Source: Fodinisporobacter ferrooxydans (GTDB lineage Bacteria; Bacillota; Bacilli; Tumebacillales; MYW30-H2). Taken from it: DNA of 64,000 bases. The notes below the pieces were generated by a model. That model was not told the DNA's origin and made no database searches. It saw nothing but the letters and a program-made list of their open reading frames with translations. Positions 8,642 through 17,924 of the stretch are shown here, in pieces. A program made the position numbers and the translations under genes. Every line of letters begins with the position of its first letter. The stretch's first letter is position 1. The stretch lies in assembly GCF_022818495.1 (NCBI RefSeq), contig NZ_CP089291.1, positions 3,179,501 through 3,243,500 of the forward strand. The letters are read 5' to 3'.

Positions 8642-11600
8642 ATGTCTACAAAACAAGAAGAGCAAACAGTCAAGCAGGCGGTGCAGATTACCATAGACGG
8701 AAAAACGTTGGGAGCATCTTCCGAACAAAGTATTCTGGAGGCAGCTTTGCAACAAGGACTGGAAATTGCACATATTTGCTACCATCCGAATCTCGGGGCG
8801 ATTCAGTCTTGCGATACGTGTACGGTTGAAGTCGATGGAAAGCTCGTTCGTTCCTGCGCCACGAAGGTGACAGATGGAATGATGATACGGACAGATTCGC
8901 CAAGCGTCAAGGAAGCGCAACAGGTGGCAATGGATCGGATTCTGGAAAATCATTTATTGTATTGCACCGTGTGCGATAACAACAACGGCAATTGTAAAGT
9001 TCACAATACGGCTGAGCTTTTGCAAATCGAGCATCAAAACATCCCGTATCGTTCCAAAGGGTATGAAGTGGATATGAGCAATCCCTTCTATCGGTACGAT
9101 CCGGATCAGTGCATTTTGTGCGGGCGCTGTGTGGAAGCTTGTCAAGACCTGCAGGTAAATGAAACACTCTCCATCGATTGGGAAGCGGATCGTCCCCGTG
9201 TCTTGTGGGATCATGGTTCGCCGATCAATGAATCGTCCTGCGTTTCCTGCGGCCATTGTGTCACCGTTTGCCCATGCAACGCACTAATGGAAACATCCAT
9301 GCTCGGCGAAGCTGGTTTCTTGACAAAAACACAGCCGGACGTTTTGGACTCCATGATCGATTTGGTGAAACAAGTAGAGCCGGGGTATGGCGGGATCTTT
9401 GCCGTTTCCGAGATCGAGTCGGCGATGCGGGATACGCGGATACAGAAGACAAAGACCGTCTGTACATTTTGCGGCGTCGGCTGTACATTTGATGTCTGGA
9501 CAAAAGACCGCCACATTTTAAAAATCGAACCGACGCCGGAAGCGCCTGTCAACGGTATTTCCACATGTGTCAAAGGAAAATTCGGCTGGGATTTTGTCAA
9601 TAGTGAAGAACGGTTGACAACGCCGCTGATTCGGCGCGGCGATACATTTGTCGAGGCAACTTGGGAAGAAGCCTTTGACCTGATTGCAAGCAAACTTTCA
9701 CAGATCAAAGAACAGCATGGTGCAGACAGTCTAGGTTTTATCTCATCATCGAAAATCACAAATGAAGAAAACTTCCTGATGCAAAAATTGGCTCGCGGCG
9801 TTATCGGCACCAATAATGTGGACAATTGTTCCCGCTATTGCCAGTCGCCGGCGACGGATGGACTTTTTCGAACCGTCGGCTATGGCGGCGATGCCGGGTC
9901 GATTCACGACATAGCAAATGCCGGCCTGGTGATCATCGTCGGCGCAAATCCGGCCGAAGCGCACCCGGTACTGGCAACGCGTGTCAAGCGGGCACACAAA
10001 TTGCACGGACAAAAATTGGTCGTTGCCGACTTGCGGAAACATGAAATGGCGGAACGGGCAGACGTATTTGTACGCCCTGCGCCTGGCACCGACCACATCT
10101 GGCTGTCTGCGGTCGCAAAGTACATCATTGACCAAGGGTGGCAGGCAGAAGCGTTTTTACGGGAGAAAGTGAATGGGCTTGATGAATATTCCAGATTTTT
10201 GCAGACATATACCTTGGAATACGCCGAAACAATCACTGGCATCAAGCGGGAAACGCTGATGGAAATCGCCCGCATGATCCGGGATGCGGACGGTACCTGC
10301 ATCTTGTGGGCAATGGGTGTAACACAGCATTGCGGCGGCAGCGATACGAGCGCGGCGATCAGCAATTTGCTTTTGATTTCCGGCAATTATGGCCGTCCCG
10401 GTGCGGGCGCATATCCGTTGCGCGGACATAACAATGTACAAGGCGCCTGTGATTTCGGTACGCTGCCCAAGTTTTTCCCTGGATATCAACTGGTGACGGA
10501 TGAGGACGTTCGCAGCAAGTTTGAACGGGCATGGGGCACTCCGTTGTCTGACAAACCTGGCATGGATAACCATGAAATGATCGATGCGATCCATGAAGGC
10601 AAATTAAAGGGCATGTATTTGATCGGAGAAGATATGGCCTGGGTGGATTCCAATGCCAATCACGTCCATGCAGCACTTGGAAAACTGGACTTTTTTGTCG
10701 TACAGGATATTTTCTTTACAAAGACAGCGCAATTTGCCGACGTCATTCTGCCGGCCAGCCCGAGCCTGGAGAAAGAAGGCACGTTTACGAATACGGAGCG
10801 GCGCATTCAGCGGTTGTACCAAGTATTCGAGCCATTGGCTGGAAGCAAGCCGGACTGGCAAATCATTTGTGAAATCGCCAACCGGTTGGGCGGCGACTTC
10901 TCCTACCGGCATCCTGGCGAAGTGATGGAGGAAGTGGCCCGTCTTACGCCGCTGTTTGCAGGAGTATCCTATGAACGGCTGGAAGGATATAAAAGCTTGC
11001 TGTGGCCGGTAGAAGCAGACGGTACAGACACTCCGCTGTTGTATACGCAATCGTTCCATTTCCCGGACGGCAAAGCGAGACTGGCCTGCGTGGATTGGGT
11101 ACCGCCCGTGCAAATGCCGGATGAGTACGATTTGCATCTGAACAACGGACGCTTGCTGGAACATTTTCATGAAGGGAATTTGACAAATAAATCGACAGGC
11201 ATCCAGCACAAAGTGCCGGATACGTTTGTGGAAGTGTCTCCCGAACTGGCCGCAGAACGGGGAATCGTCGACGGCATGTACGTTCGGCTGGAATCTCCCT
11301 ATGGCAAGGTAAAGGTGCGGGCTGTTGTGACAGATCGGGTACATGGCAAAGAACTGTATTTGCCGATGAATTCCGTGAGTGATGAAGGAGCTGTCAATCT
11401 TTTGACAAGCAGCTTTACAGATCACATTACACATACACCGGCGTATAAGGAAACAAAAGTGAAAATGACCGTCTTGGAAGAGCGGGGAAGCCATCCCTTG
11501 CCGCGTTCCAATCCTCGCTTTGGCCGCCGGCAGCCGCAGCTCGGCATTCAAATCGAACAAAAATGGCAGCGCGCCGATTATACGCCCATTCATGATCGTT

Positions 11601-11710
11601 TCGAACCTGCAGACAGCGCGGACAAAGAAGGGCGCGCACAGACGCGCCAAAAGGAGGGGAATGAAAGTGGCAAGAGCAATTACGCATATTCACAGGCAAG
11701 CGCCAAGTAA
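8642..11710 (+). CDS. formate dehydrogenase alpha subunit, molybdopterin type
   Basis: A 1022-residue cytosolic formate dehydrogenase catalytic subunit related to B. subtilis YjgC/YrhE. In order there is an N-terminal 2Fe-2S ferredoxin domain (CYHPNLGAIQSCDTC), a His-Cys cluster domain (HLLYCTVCDNNNGNCKVHN), two 4Fe-4S motifs (CILCGRCVEACQ and CVSCGHCVTVCPC), and the catalytic domain with its own cluster (CTFCGVGC) and bis-MGD site. The metal ligand position is Cys (NCSRYCQSPATDG), so no selenocysteine is needed. The C terminus runs about 50 bases into the next gene. AAGGAGG precedes the start. No FdhD or beta subunit gene is in the window. Confidence 0.93.
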   Translation: MSTKQEEQTVKQAVQITIDGKTLGASSEQSILEAALQQGLEIAHICYHPNLGAIQSCDTCTVEVDGKLVRSCATKVTDGMMIRTDSPSVKEAQQVAMDRILENHLLYCTVCDNNNGNCKVHNTAELLQIEHQNIPYRSKGYEVDMSNPFYRYDPDQCILCGRCVEACQDLQVNETLSIDWEADRPRVLWDHGSPINESSCVSCGHCVTVCPCNALMETSMLGEAGFLTKTQPDVLDSMIDLVKQVEPGYGGIFAVSEIESAMRDTRIQKTKTVCTFCGVGCTFDVWTKDRHILKIEPTPEAPVNGISTCVKGKFGWDFVNSEERLTTPLIRRGDTFVEATWEEAFDLIASKLSQIKEQHGADSLGFISSSKITNEENFLMQKLARGVIGTNNVDNCSRYCQSPATDGLFRTVGYGGDAGSIHDIANAGLVIIVGANPAEAHPVLATRVKRAHKLHGQKLVVADLRKHEMAERADVFVRPAPGTDHIWLSAVAKYIIDQGWQAEAFLREKVNGLDEYSRFLQTYTLEYAETITGIKRETLMEIARMIRDADGTCILWAMGVTQHCGGSDTSAAISNLLLISGNYGRPGAGAYPLRGHNNVQGACDFGTLPKFFPGYQLVTDEDVRSKFERAWGTPLSDKPGMDNHEMIDAIHEGKLKGMYLIGEDMAWVDSNANHVHAALGKLDFFVVQDIFFTKTAQFADVILPASPSLEKEGTFTNTERRIQRLYQVFEPLAGSKPDWQIICEIANRLGGDFSYRHPGEVMEEVARLTPLFAGVSYERLEGYKSLLWPVEADGTDTPLLYTQSFHFPDGKARLACVDWVPPVQMPDEYDLHLNNGRLLEHFHEGNLTNKSTGIQHKVPDTFVEVSPELAAERGIVDGMYVRLESPYGKVKVRAVVTDRVHGKELYLPMNSVSDEGAVNLLTSSFTDHITHTPAYKETKVKMTVLEERGSHPLPRSNPRFGRRQPQLGIQIEQKWQRADYTPIHDRFEPADSADKEGRAQTRQKEGNESGKSNYAYSQASAK

Positions 11711-12140
11711 AGAAGCACAACGGCAGCAGTCTCTGGATCAGCTGAGTGCAGCCGTATCCGATCACGGGGATGCGCTGCTCGATACGTTGCGGCTGATTCA
11801 GTCGCTGCATGAAAGCGGCGCATTGGAAGCGGCAGCGGCACTGATCCAGGCGCGGGAGCAAGTGACGAAAATCGCTGTTGACCAATTGTCCAGACAGACT
11901 GTAACACATACGATCAGCCACGCCATGAGCGGTTTGGAAGTGCTTGGCAAGCTGGATCCGGTGCAGCTGAACCAATTGTTGACGAATGTGGTAAATGGAA
12001 TTAACCGTGCGGAAGAAACGCTGCAGCGAAAAGAAAAAATAGGGTTGTTGGATCTCTATAAAGCACTGCACGATCCAAGCATCAATCGGGCCATTGCCGT
12101 CAGCCTCGGATTCCTGCGGGGTGTCGGGGAAAATCTGTAA
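11661..12140 (+). CDS. DUF1641 family protein, formate dehydrogenase partner
   Basis: A 159-residue DUF1641 (YjgD-like) protein, a family regularly encoded directly after YjgC-type formate dehydrogenases and probably part of the complex. Typical features are the helical N terminus, the central DALLDTLRLIQSLHESGALEAAAAL stretch (in two blocks) and the terminal SINRAIAVSLGFLRGVGENL. The ATG at 11661 has AAGGAGGGGA immediately upstream and overlaps the end of the dehydrogenase gene in another frame by 50 bases, implying translational coupling. Confidence 0.85.
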   Translation: MKVARAITHIHRQAPSKEAQRQQSLDQLSAAVSDHGDALLDTLRLIQSLHESGALEAAAALIQAREQVTKIAVDQLSRQTVTHTISHAMSGLEVLGKLDPVQLNQLLTNVVNGINRAEETLQRKEKIGLLDLYKALHDPSINRAIAVSLGFLRGVGENL

Positions 12141-12180
12141 ATCTATCATAGGATCGGAAGAATATGTTTGAAACGCATGG

Positions 12181-12297
12181 AATCACATGGAATCACATGG
12201 AATCACATGGAATCACATGGAATCACATGGAATCACATGGAATCACATGGAATCACATGGAATCACATGGAATCACATGGAATCACATGGAATCACA
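12181..12297 (+). repeat. 10-bp tandem repeat array, 11 copies
   Basis: Eleven perfect copies of AATCACATGG (12181-12290) are followed by a 7-base partial copy and preceded by a degenerate copy. The unit contains no stop codon and its length is not a multiple of three, so all three forward frames stay open and give artificial repetitive reading frames (MESHGITWNH). The array lies after the formate operon and before its terminator, so it is probably in the 3' untranslated RNA. Confidence 0.97.
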
Positions 12298-12357
12298 ATA
12301 TTGCACAGGCGAAACGATCCATAAATGTGCAAGTCTTGCATCATCCGAAATACCTTT

Positions 12358-12388
12358 GAGGAGACATACAGTTCTCCTCATTTTTTTA
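12358..12388 (+). terminator. terminator of the formate operon
   Basis: GAGGAGA and TCTCCTC form a perfect 7-bp stem over an 8-base loop, followed by A then TTTTTTT. Confidence 0.85.
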
Positions 12389-12518
12389 TTGGATCCAGAA
12401 ATTGAATGCAAGCAAATGTACTACCATTCCAAAAAAACGGGCTGCCAATTGTTTCGCTTCACCGAAACGCATGAGAAGCCAAGTTTTCCTTATGCAAATC
12501 GTGAATTTTCATAGTACA

Positions 12519-12574
12519 ATGTCAAACAGGACAATACATGTCAAACAGTACAACAATGTCAAACAGTACAATAG
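12519..12574 (+). repeat. 18-19 bp imperfect tandem repeat, 3 copies, upstream of patA
   Basis: Three units of the form ATGTCAAACAGTACAAYA follow one another; the first has a G for T change and one extra base. They lie within 70 bases of the aminotransferase start, in what should be promoter or leader DNA. The rest of the 500-base gap from 12141 to 12640 contains only the 10-bp array and the terminator. Confidence 0.8.
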
Positions 12575-12640
12575 AAGTACAGGAAGAGATTTTATATTTT
12601 TATAGTGCAGATTTTTATCATACATAGAGGTGAATCAGAT

Positions 12641-13837
12641 ATGGCAGCATCGGACAGTAAGCAATTTGACATGGAACATCTTATCAATCCAAACGTTCGC
12701 AAGATTCAGATTTCCGGAATTCGCAAATTTGCAAATTTGGTGGCACAGCACCAAAATGTAATCTCCTTGACAATTGGCCAGCCGGATTTTCCAACGCCGC
12801 AGCATGTAAAAGAACGGGCAAAAACAGCGATTGATGAAAATCGTACCGGGTATACGGAGAATGCAGGATTGCTGGATGCACGCAAGGCTGCATGCCAATT
12901 TCTTTCCATCAAATATGGATTGTCCTACGATCCGAAGTCAGAAGTGATCATAACAAACGGAGCGACAGAAGCGATTGATATTGCGTTGCGTACGGTATTG
13001 GCACCCGGCGCGGAAGTTATCTTGCCTGGCCCTGTGTATCCCGGCTATGAGCCGGTGATTCGCTTGTGTGGCGCCATACCCGTATTTGTCGATACGCGAG
13101 CGGACGGTTTTAAATTGCGGGCAGAAGCAATCGAACAAGCACTGACGGAACATACGCGCTGTGTGATCTTGCCATATCCGTCAAATCCGACAGGCACTAC
13201 ACTTTCATATTCTGAACTGGAATCCATTGCGAACGTATTGCAAAACCGCAATGTGTTTGTGATTTCCGACGAAATCTACAGTGAATTGGTGTATGATGGC
13301 AGCCATGTTTCGATCGCTTCCTTCCCTTCCATGCGGGAGAAAACAATTGTAATCAACGGGTTGTCCAAATCTCATTCCATGACCGGTTGGAGAATCGGAT
13401 TGACATTTGCCCCAGAGTATATTACGCGCCATATGCTGAAGGTGCACCAATATAGTGCTACTTGTGCGTCTTCCATCAGCCAGCATGCAGCGCTTGAAGC
13501 ATTCGAAGGCGGAGTTGAAGATGCCGTGGCAATGAAAGTGGAGTATGTGCAGCGCCGCGACTATGTGTTTGAACGCCTGCAGCGGATGGGATTTGACGGG
13601 ATCAAGCCGTCCGGCGCGTTTTATCTGTTTCCGTCGATTCGACCTTTTGCGGAAAACTCCTTTGATTTTGCCGCACAATTATTGGAAAAAGCAAAAGTGG
13701 CAGTCGTGCCAGGTGCTGCTTTTTCTGAATATGGGGAAGGATATATCCGGATTTCCTATGCGTATTCCATGGAGACATTGAAGGAAGGAATGGATCGGAT
13801 CGAATATTTTTTACATGGAAACCAAACAATAGAATAA
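12641..13837 (+). CDS. patA: class I/II aminotransferase, PatA/DapX type
   Basis: A 398-residue fold-type I PLP aminotransferase. It resembles PatA, which in B. subtilis acts as the N-acetyl-diaminopimelate aminotransferase. That would fill the step between dapH and dapL found elsewhere in this window. Visible motifs are SLTIGQPDFPTP, YPSNPTG, the PLP-binding lysine in SKSHSMTGWRIG, and a C-terminal GYIRISYAYSMETLKEGM block. The ATG at 12641 is chosen for AGAGGTGAA upstream. Substrate assignment is inferred from family resemblance, since related enzymes act on aspartate, alanine or kynurenine. Confidence 0.8.
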   Translation: MAASDSKQFDMEHLINPNVRKIQISGIRKFANLVAQHQNVISLTIGQPDFPTPQHVKERAKTAIDENRTGYTENAGLLDARKAACQFLSIKYGLSYDPKSEVIITNGATEAIDIALRTVLAPGAEVILPGPVYPGYEPVIRLCGAIPVFVDTRADGFKLRAEAIEQALTEHTRCVILPYPSNPTGTTLSYSELESIANVLQNRNVFVISDEIYSELVYDGSHVSIASFPSMREKTIVINGLSKSHSMTGWRIGLTFAPEYITRHMLKVHQYSATCASSISQHAALEAFEGGVEDAVAMKVEYVQRRDYVFERLQRMGFDGIKPSGAFYLFPSIRPFAENSFDFAAQLLEKAKVAVVPGAAFSEYGEGYIRISYAYSMETLKEGMDRIEYFLHGNQTIE

Positions 13838-13864
13838 GAACGTACAGGGGGTGGTGTGCTTCAA

Positions 13865-15442
13865 ATGGCAAGCGCAAAATCACAGCAACCAAAACAGCTG
13901 AACAAAAACTCGATTATGCTCGTCATGGTACTCGGGGCGTTTGTGGCGATTTTGAATCAGACGTTGTTAAATGTAGCGATTCCGCAACTTATGGCTGATT
14001 TCAGTGTATCGGCAGATACTGTCCAATGGCTGTCTACCGCGTATATGCTGACAAACGGCGTATTAATCCCGGTGACACCATTTCTCATCGATCGGATTTC
14101 TACGCGAAAACTATTTATAACAGCCATGGTTCTTTTTACAGTCGGATCGTTCATTTGCTCACTGGCTACCAATTTTTCCATCTTATTGATCGGGCGCATT
14201 GTGCAGGCGTTTGGTGCGGGTGTTTTGATGCCGTTGATGATGACGGTGATTCTTGTCATTTATCCGCCCGAAGTGCGGGGACGCGCCATGGGAACAATTG
14301 CCATAGCGATGTTTTTCGCCCCTGCCGTTGGCCCCACATTATCCGGTTGGATTATCGAGCATTGGACATGGCGGATCTTGTTTTATGTCGGAATGCCGAT
14401 CGCAATCGCCGATATTGTCCTTGCGATGACGCTGATGCCGAATATTATGGAGCGCAAGGATCGGGATTTGGATGTATTGGGATTCATTACATCTACCATC
14501 GGTTTTGGCATGTTATTGTACGGATTCAGTGAAGCAGGCAGCAAAGGCTGGGGGGATGTAGCAGTCGTCCTTCCGATCATCATCGGAATCATCTTTATTA
14601 TCCTGTTTGCTGTGCGCGAAGTTACGGCAGATGAGCCGATGATGGATTTGAGCGTATTCAAATATAGCATATTTACCATTGCAACATTGGTGAGTTGTGT
14701 CGTGAATATGGCATTGTTTGGCGCGATGATTCTCGTTCCGATCTATCTGCAAAACATCCGCGGCTTTACACCGCTGGAATCGGGACTTCTTTTGCTGCCT
14801 GGCGCGATTATCATGGCGATCATGTCGCCCATTTCCGGCGCTTTATTTGACAGAGTGGGCGTACGTCCATTGGCGGTCATCGGCTTGATCATTACAGCGT
14901 TAACCACATGGAATTTCAGCAAATTGAGCATGGATACGACATATGGACATATCATGCTTTTATATACATTTCGCATGTTCGGAATGTCGTTTATTTCGAT
15001 GACGATCATGACAGCCGGTTTGAATCAGTTGCCTCGCTATCTGGCCAGTCATGGAACCGCAGCAGCCAATACGGCACGACAAATTGCCGCATCCCTCGGC
15101 ACGGCGTATCTGGTTTCCGTCATGTCCAATCGATCTACATTTCACTTGGCCAATTACACAGAACATATATCGGCCAGCAATCCTTTTGTATATCAATTCC
15201 TGCAGGGATTGGGACAGATGCTTTCGGCAAATTTGCAACAGCTCCCGCAAGTGGGTCAATCGTTGGCATTAAACGTCTTGTACGGGATTATGATGCAGCA
15301 ATCGACGATTGAAGGGATCAATGATGCATTTATTGTTGCAACGATTCTGACGGTTATTGCGCTGGTTCTTTCTTTCTTCTTAAGAAGAGTTCGGGCCCAA
15401 AGTGAATTGCGAACCGCCGTACCGGAGCAAAACAAGAAGTAA
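13865..15442 (+). CDS. DHA2 family drug efflux MFS transporter
   Basis: A 525-residue major facilitator protein of the DHA2 (EmrB/QacA, 14-TM) type that expels drugs or other amphiphiles by proton antiport. Motifs include LNVAIPQLMADF in the first helix region, the motif C-like block AVGPTLSGWIIEHWTWR in helix 5, and LLLPGAIIMAIMSPISGAL late in the protein. The ATG at 13865 sits ten bases after AGGGGGTGG; the GTG at 13856 is too close to that site. It follows patA by 27 bases and may be cotranscribed. The substrate is unknown and no TetR or MarR gene is adjacent. Confidence 0.87.
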   Translation: MASAKSQQPKQLNKNSIMLVMVLGAFVAILNQTLLNVAIPQLMADFSVSADTVQWLSTAYMLTNGVLIPVTPFLIDRISTRKLFITAMVLFTVGSFICSLATNFSILLIGRIVQAFGAGVLMPLMMTVILVIYPPEVRGRAMGTIAIAMFFAPAVGPTLSGWIIEHWTWRILFYVGMPIAIADIVLAMTLMPNIMERKDRDLDVLGFITSTIGFGMLLYGFSEAGSKGWGDVAVVLPIIIGIIFIILFAVREVTADEPMMDLSVFKYSIFTIATLVSCVVNMALFGAMILVPIYLQNIRGFTPLESGLLLLPGAIIMAIMSPISGALFDRVGVRPLAVIGLIITALTTWNFSKLSMDTTYGHIMLLYTFRMFGMSFISMTIMTAGLNQLPRYLASHGTAAANTARQIAASLGTAYLVSVMSNRSTFHLANYTEHISASNPFVYQFLQGLGQMLSANLQQLPQVGQSLALNVLYGIMMQQSTIEGINDAFIVATILTVIALVLSFFLRRVRAQSELRTAVPEQNKK

Positions 15443-15470
15443 ATCAGACTGGAATCGAATCAACCCGGTG

Positions 15471-15520
15471 AAATCCCCATTACGTTTGACGTGTGATGGG
15501 GATTTTTATGGATTTTTATG
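15471..15520 (+). terminator. terminator after the MFS gene, with a duplicated tail
   Basis: AAATCCCCAT pairs with ATGGGGATTT (15496-15505), followed by TTATGG. The last 10 bases of the terminator (GATTTTTATG) are present twice in tandem at 15501-15520. Confidence 0.8.
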
Positions 15521-15598
15521 GATGTGAAAATGCAGAAACGTGTAAAGGATCTTCGGCGACTCACGTATCATACAACAAAGTTCTCATAAGGACGGTGT

Positions 15599-17524
15599 GT
15601 GTTTCGTATGATAGAAAAGATCGATGCTGCGATTTCCGGGATGTCGCATGAAGCTATACAAAGGCAAGTGCCGGACGGTTCCTTTCGATTTTGTTACGAG
15701 AGCGGTCTGATGACGGATGCCTATATGATTTTCGTATTGCGCACATTGCTCATCCATGACGAAGACCTCATACAAGCATTGGCCGAGCGCATTTTGTCAC
15801 TGCAAGAACCTGCCGGTGTCTGGAAATTGTTTCATGATGAAGAAGAAGGAAATCTTTCCGCAACGTTAGAAGCATATTATGCATTATTGGCATCGGGTGT
15901 TGTAAAAGAAACGGATGAGCGCATTTCCACAGCCAGGCAGTTTATTCTAGCAAAGGGCGGAATGAACCAATGCAGTTTGATCACACAAGCAATGCTGGCA
16001 CTGACAGGCCAGTATCCATGGCCGGCGCATCTTCGCTTCCCCCTCGAATTCTTGCTGCTGCCAGCTTCCATGCCGGTGAATTTTTATGAGTTTGCCGGAT
16101 TTGCACGTGCGCACTTGCTGCCAGTGATGCTCGCAAGTGATAAAACGTTCAGTATCAAATCCACAATGACGCCTGATATTTCCTACTTGGATGTAGATTC
16201 TGCAATGGACGCAGATTCTGCAACACATCGTCACATGCGTTCTTTGCATGATCTATTGCATGCAAGCGTCGATTCTTTGCAACAGTTTTTTCAAAATCTG
16301 AAAGAGTTTCCCCAGAAATTGCACGAACATGCAGTTGCAACAGCAAAACAGTATATGCTGGAGCGAATAGAAACAGACGGTACATTTTACGGGTATGCAA
16401 GTTCTACCTATCTGCTGATTTATGCATGGCTGTCTCTTGGCTATCCAAAAGAGCATGATGTGATACGAAAAGCCATACGGGGACTGCGTACATTGGCATT
16501 TCCGGCGGGAACAACCATTCACATCCAGAACACCACATCGACGGTATGGGATACGGCACTTTTGACATATGCGCTGCAGGAAGCGGGAATGTCGGAAAGA
16601 TCCCCAATCATTCGAAATGCCGGTAGATATCTTCAATCGAGTCAGCACAATCGTCCGGGAGATTGGAAAATCCACAATCCCGACGGGAAACCGGGGGGAT
16701 GGGGTTTTTCCGATGCCAATACGATGAATCCGGATGTGGATGACACGTCAGCCGCCTTGCGTGCCATTCGCAGTCAAGGGATCATCGCTGGATCGGCAAA
16801 ACATGCCTTTGAGCGGGGAAACGGCTGGTTGATTTCCATGCAAAATGATGATGGCGGCTGGCCTGCCTTTGAAAAAAATACAGACTCTCCGATTTTGGGT
16901 TCGATTGCGGTTGATGGTACAAAAAATGTTCTAATCGATCCATCATCCGTAGATTTGACGGGAAGAACATTGGATTATCTCGGATCCATAGGACATTCAG
17001 GGAAAGAACCGATGATAGAAAAAGGGGTTCGATGGCTGTTGGCCCATCAGGAGCCTAACGGATCCTGGTACGGACGGTGGGGAGTTTGTTACATTTATGG
17101 CACATGGGCAGCTGTCACAGGTTTGCGCGCAGTCGGGGTCGATAAAAATCACCCGGCATTGCAAAAAGCATTGCGGTGGCTCCTGCATATTCAAAATGCG
17201 GACGGCGGTTGGGGCGAATCGTGCAAAAGCGATCAGGTGCGGAAGTTTGTTTCCCTCGGTTCCAGTACGCCGTCCCAAACCGCATGGGCTGTCGATGCAT
17301 TGGTCGCAATACTGGATGAGCCCGTAAATGAATTGGACAGAGGCATCCGCCGATTGACCGGATTCGCGGAACAAAACGAGAGCGACTGGCGCATCACGTA
17401 TCCAACAGGAGCGGGCTTGCCAGGAAATTTTTATACACATTATCATAGTTATCGATATATTTGGCCGATGCTTGCACTTGCTCATTATAAAAAAAAGTAT
17501 CAGTATGAAAGGAGAGCAAAGTGA
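15599..17524 (+). CDS. squalene-hopene-type triterpene cyclase
   Basis: A 641-residue terpene cyclase of the squalene-hopene cyclase family, monotopic in the membrane, making hopanoids or sesquarterpenes. The catalytic DxDD acid motif is NPDVDDTSAA. Several QW repeats are visible (QNDDGGWPAFE, QEPNGSWYGRW, QNADGGWGES), and the C-terminal GNFYTHYHSYRYIWPMLAL is typical. Length matches the family. The GTG at 15599 has AAGGA seven bases upstream. In Bacilli the family includes both squalene-hopene cyclases and tetraprenyl-beta-curcumene cyclases, and sequence reading alone does not separate them. No squalene synthesis genes are nearby. Confidence 0.88.
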   Translation: MFRMIEKIDAAISGMSHEAIQRQVPDGSFRFCYESGLMTDAYMIFVLRTLLIHDEDLIQALAERILSLQEPAGVWKLFHDEEEGNLSATLEAYYALLASGVVKETDERISTARQFILAKGGMNQCSLITQAMLALTGQYPWPAHLRFPLEFLLLPASMPVNFYEFAGFARAHLLPVMLASDKTFSIKSTMTPDISYLDVDSAMDADSATHRHMRSLHDLLHASVDSLQQFFQNLKEFPQKLHEHAVATAKQYMLERIETDGTFYGYASSTYLLIYAWLSLGYPKEHDVIRKAIRGLRTLAFPAGTTIHIQNTTSTVWDTALLTYALQEAGMSERSPIIRNAGRYLQSSQHNRPGDWKIHNPDGKPGGWGFSDANTMNPDVDDTSAALRAIRSQGIIAGSAKHAFERGNGWLISMQNDDGGWPAFEKNTDSPILGSIAVDGTKNVLIDPSSVDLTGRTLDYLGSIGHSGKEPMIEKGVRWLLAHQEPNGSWYGRWGVCYIYGTWAAVTGLRAVGVDKNHPALQKALRWLLHIQNADGGWGESCKSDQVRKFVSLGSSTPSQTAWAVDALVAILDEPVNELDRGIRRLTGFAEQNESDWRITYPTGAGLPGNFYTHYHSYRYIWPMLALAHYKKKYQYERRAK

Positions 17525-17547
17525 AATGCCTGACTCTGGAGGATCAT

Positions 17548-17880
17548 ATGAAAGTGAAAGATGCGTCTGAACGGGATATAAAGCAAATGCAGAAAGACGG
17601 AAAAAGCTTTGCCGTGTTTTTTTATACGCCATTGTGCGGAACCTGCAAAGTCGGTGAGAGAATGTTAAATATCGTACTCGAAATGCATGCAAGTCTGCCG
17701 CTGGTAAAATGCAATGTAAACTTCGCGGCAAACTTGGTGCAGACATGGCAAATCTCCAGCATTCCCTGTTTGGCGATTGTCCGGCAAGGAATTTTGTATA
17801 AAAAAGAGTATGCAATGCGTTCTGTCGACCATTTGTATCAGCGATTGCACCCTTTATTTATTATCAACCAGGCGGAGTGA
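17548..17880 (+). CDS. thioredoxin-like protein
   Basis: A 110-residue thioredoxin-fold protein with a CGTC active site in FYTPLCGTCKVGERM and a cis-Pro segment SIPCLAIVRQG. An extra Cys sits directly before the cis-Pro stretch. The ATG at 17548 follows GGAGG with six bases spacing; an in-frame GTG at 17521 overlaps the end of the cyclase gene and is less likely. It is therefore in an operon with the triterpene cyclase. The role is probably a cytosolic thiol-disulfide exchange, since no signal peptide is seen. Confidence 0.85.
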   Translation: MKVKDASERDIKQMQKDGKSFAVFFYTPLCGTCKVGERMLNIVLEMHASLPLVKCNVNFAANLVQTWQISSIPCLAIVRQGILYKKEYAMRSVDHLYQRLHPLFIINQAE

Positions 17881-17895
17881 ACTCTCCGCCTGGTT
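17866..17895. terminator. perfect 12-bp stem between convergent genes
   Basis: AACCAGGCGGAG pairs perfectly with CTCCGCCTGGTT across six bases. The left arm overlaps the last codons of the thioredoxin-like gene. Neither side has a strong T run, so termination efficiency is uncertain. Confidence 0.6.
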
Positions 17896-17924
17896 CCCCG
17901 CTGTTCAGCTTTGCTGCAACGAGT

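Noticed and set aside
10604-11650. 348-codon minus-strand open frame opposite the formate dehydrogenase gene
   Set aside because: Shadow of a well-supported gene. No ribosome site or family pattern.
8642-11710. Selenocysteine formate dehydrogenase
   Set aside because: The metal-ligand position is encoded by a Cys codon and there is no in-frame TGA in the gene.
12181-12297. CRISPR array
   Set aside because: Units are contiguous with no spacers and only 10 bases long. No cas gene in the window.
12164-12514. Long forward open frames encoding MESHGITWNH repeats
   Set aside because: They arise only because the 10-bp repeat has no stop in any frame. No ribosome site, and the rest of each frame has no protein-like pattern.
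17866-17895. Attachment site or phage integration point suggested by the perfect 12-bp inverted repeat
   Set aside because: No integrase or direct repeat is nearby. It lies between convergent genes and is best read as a terminator-like hairpin.
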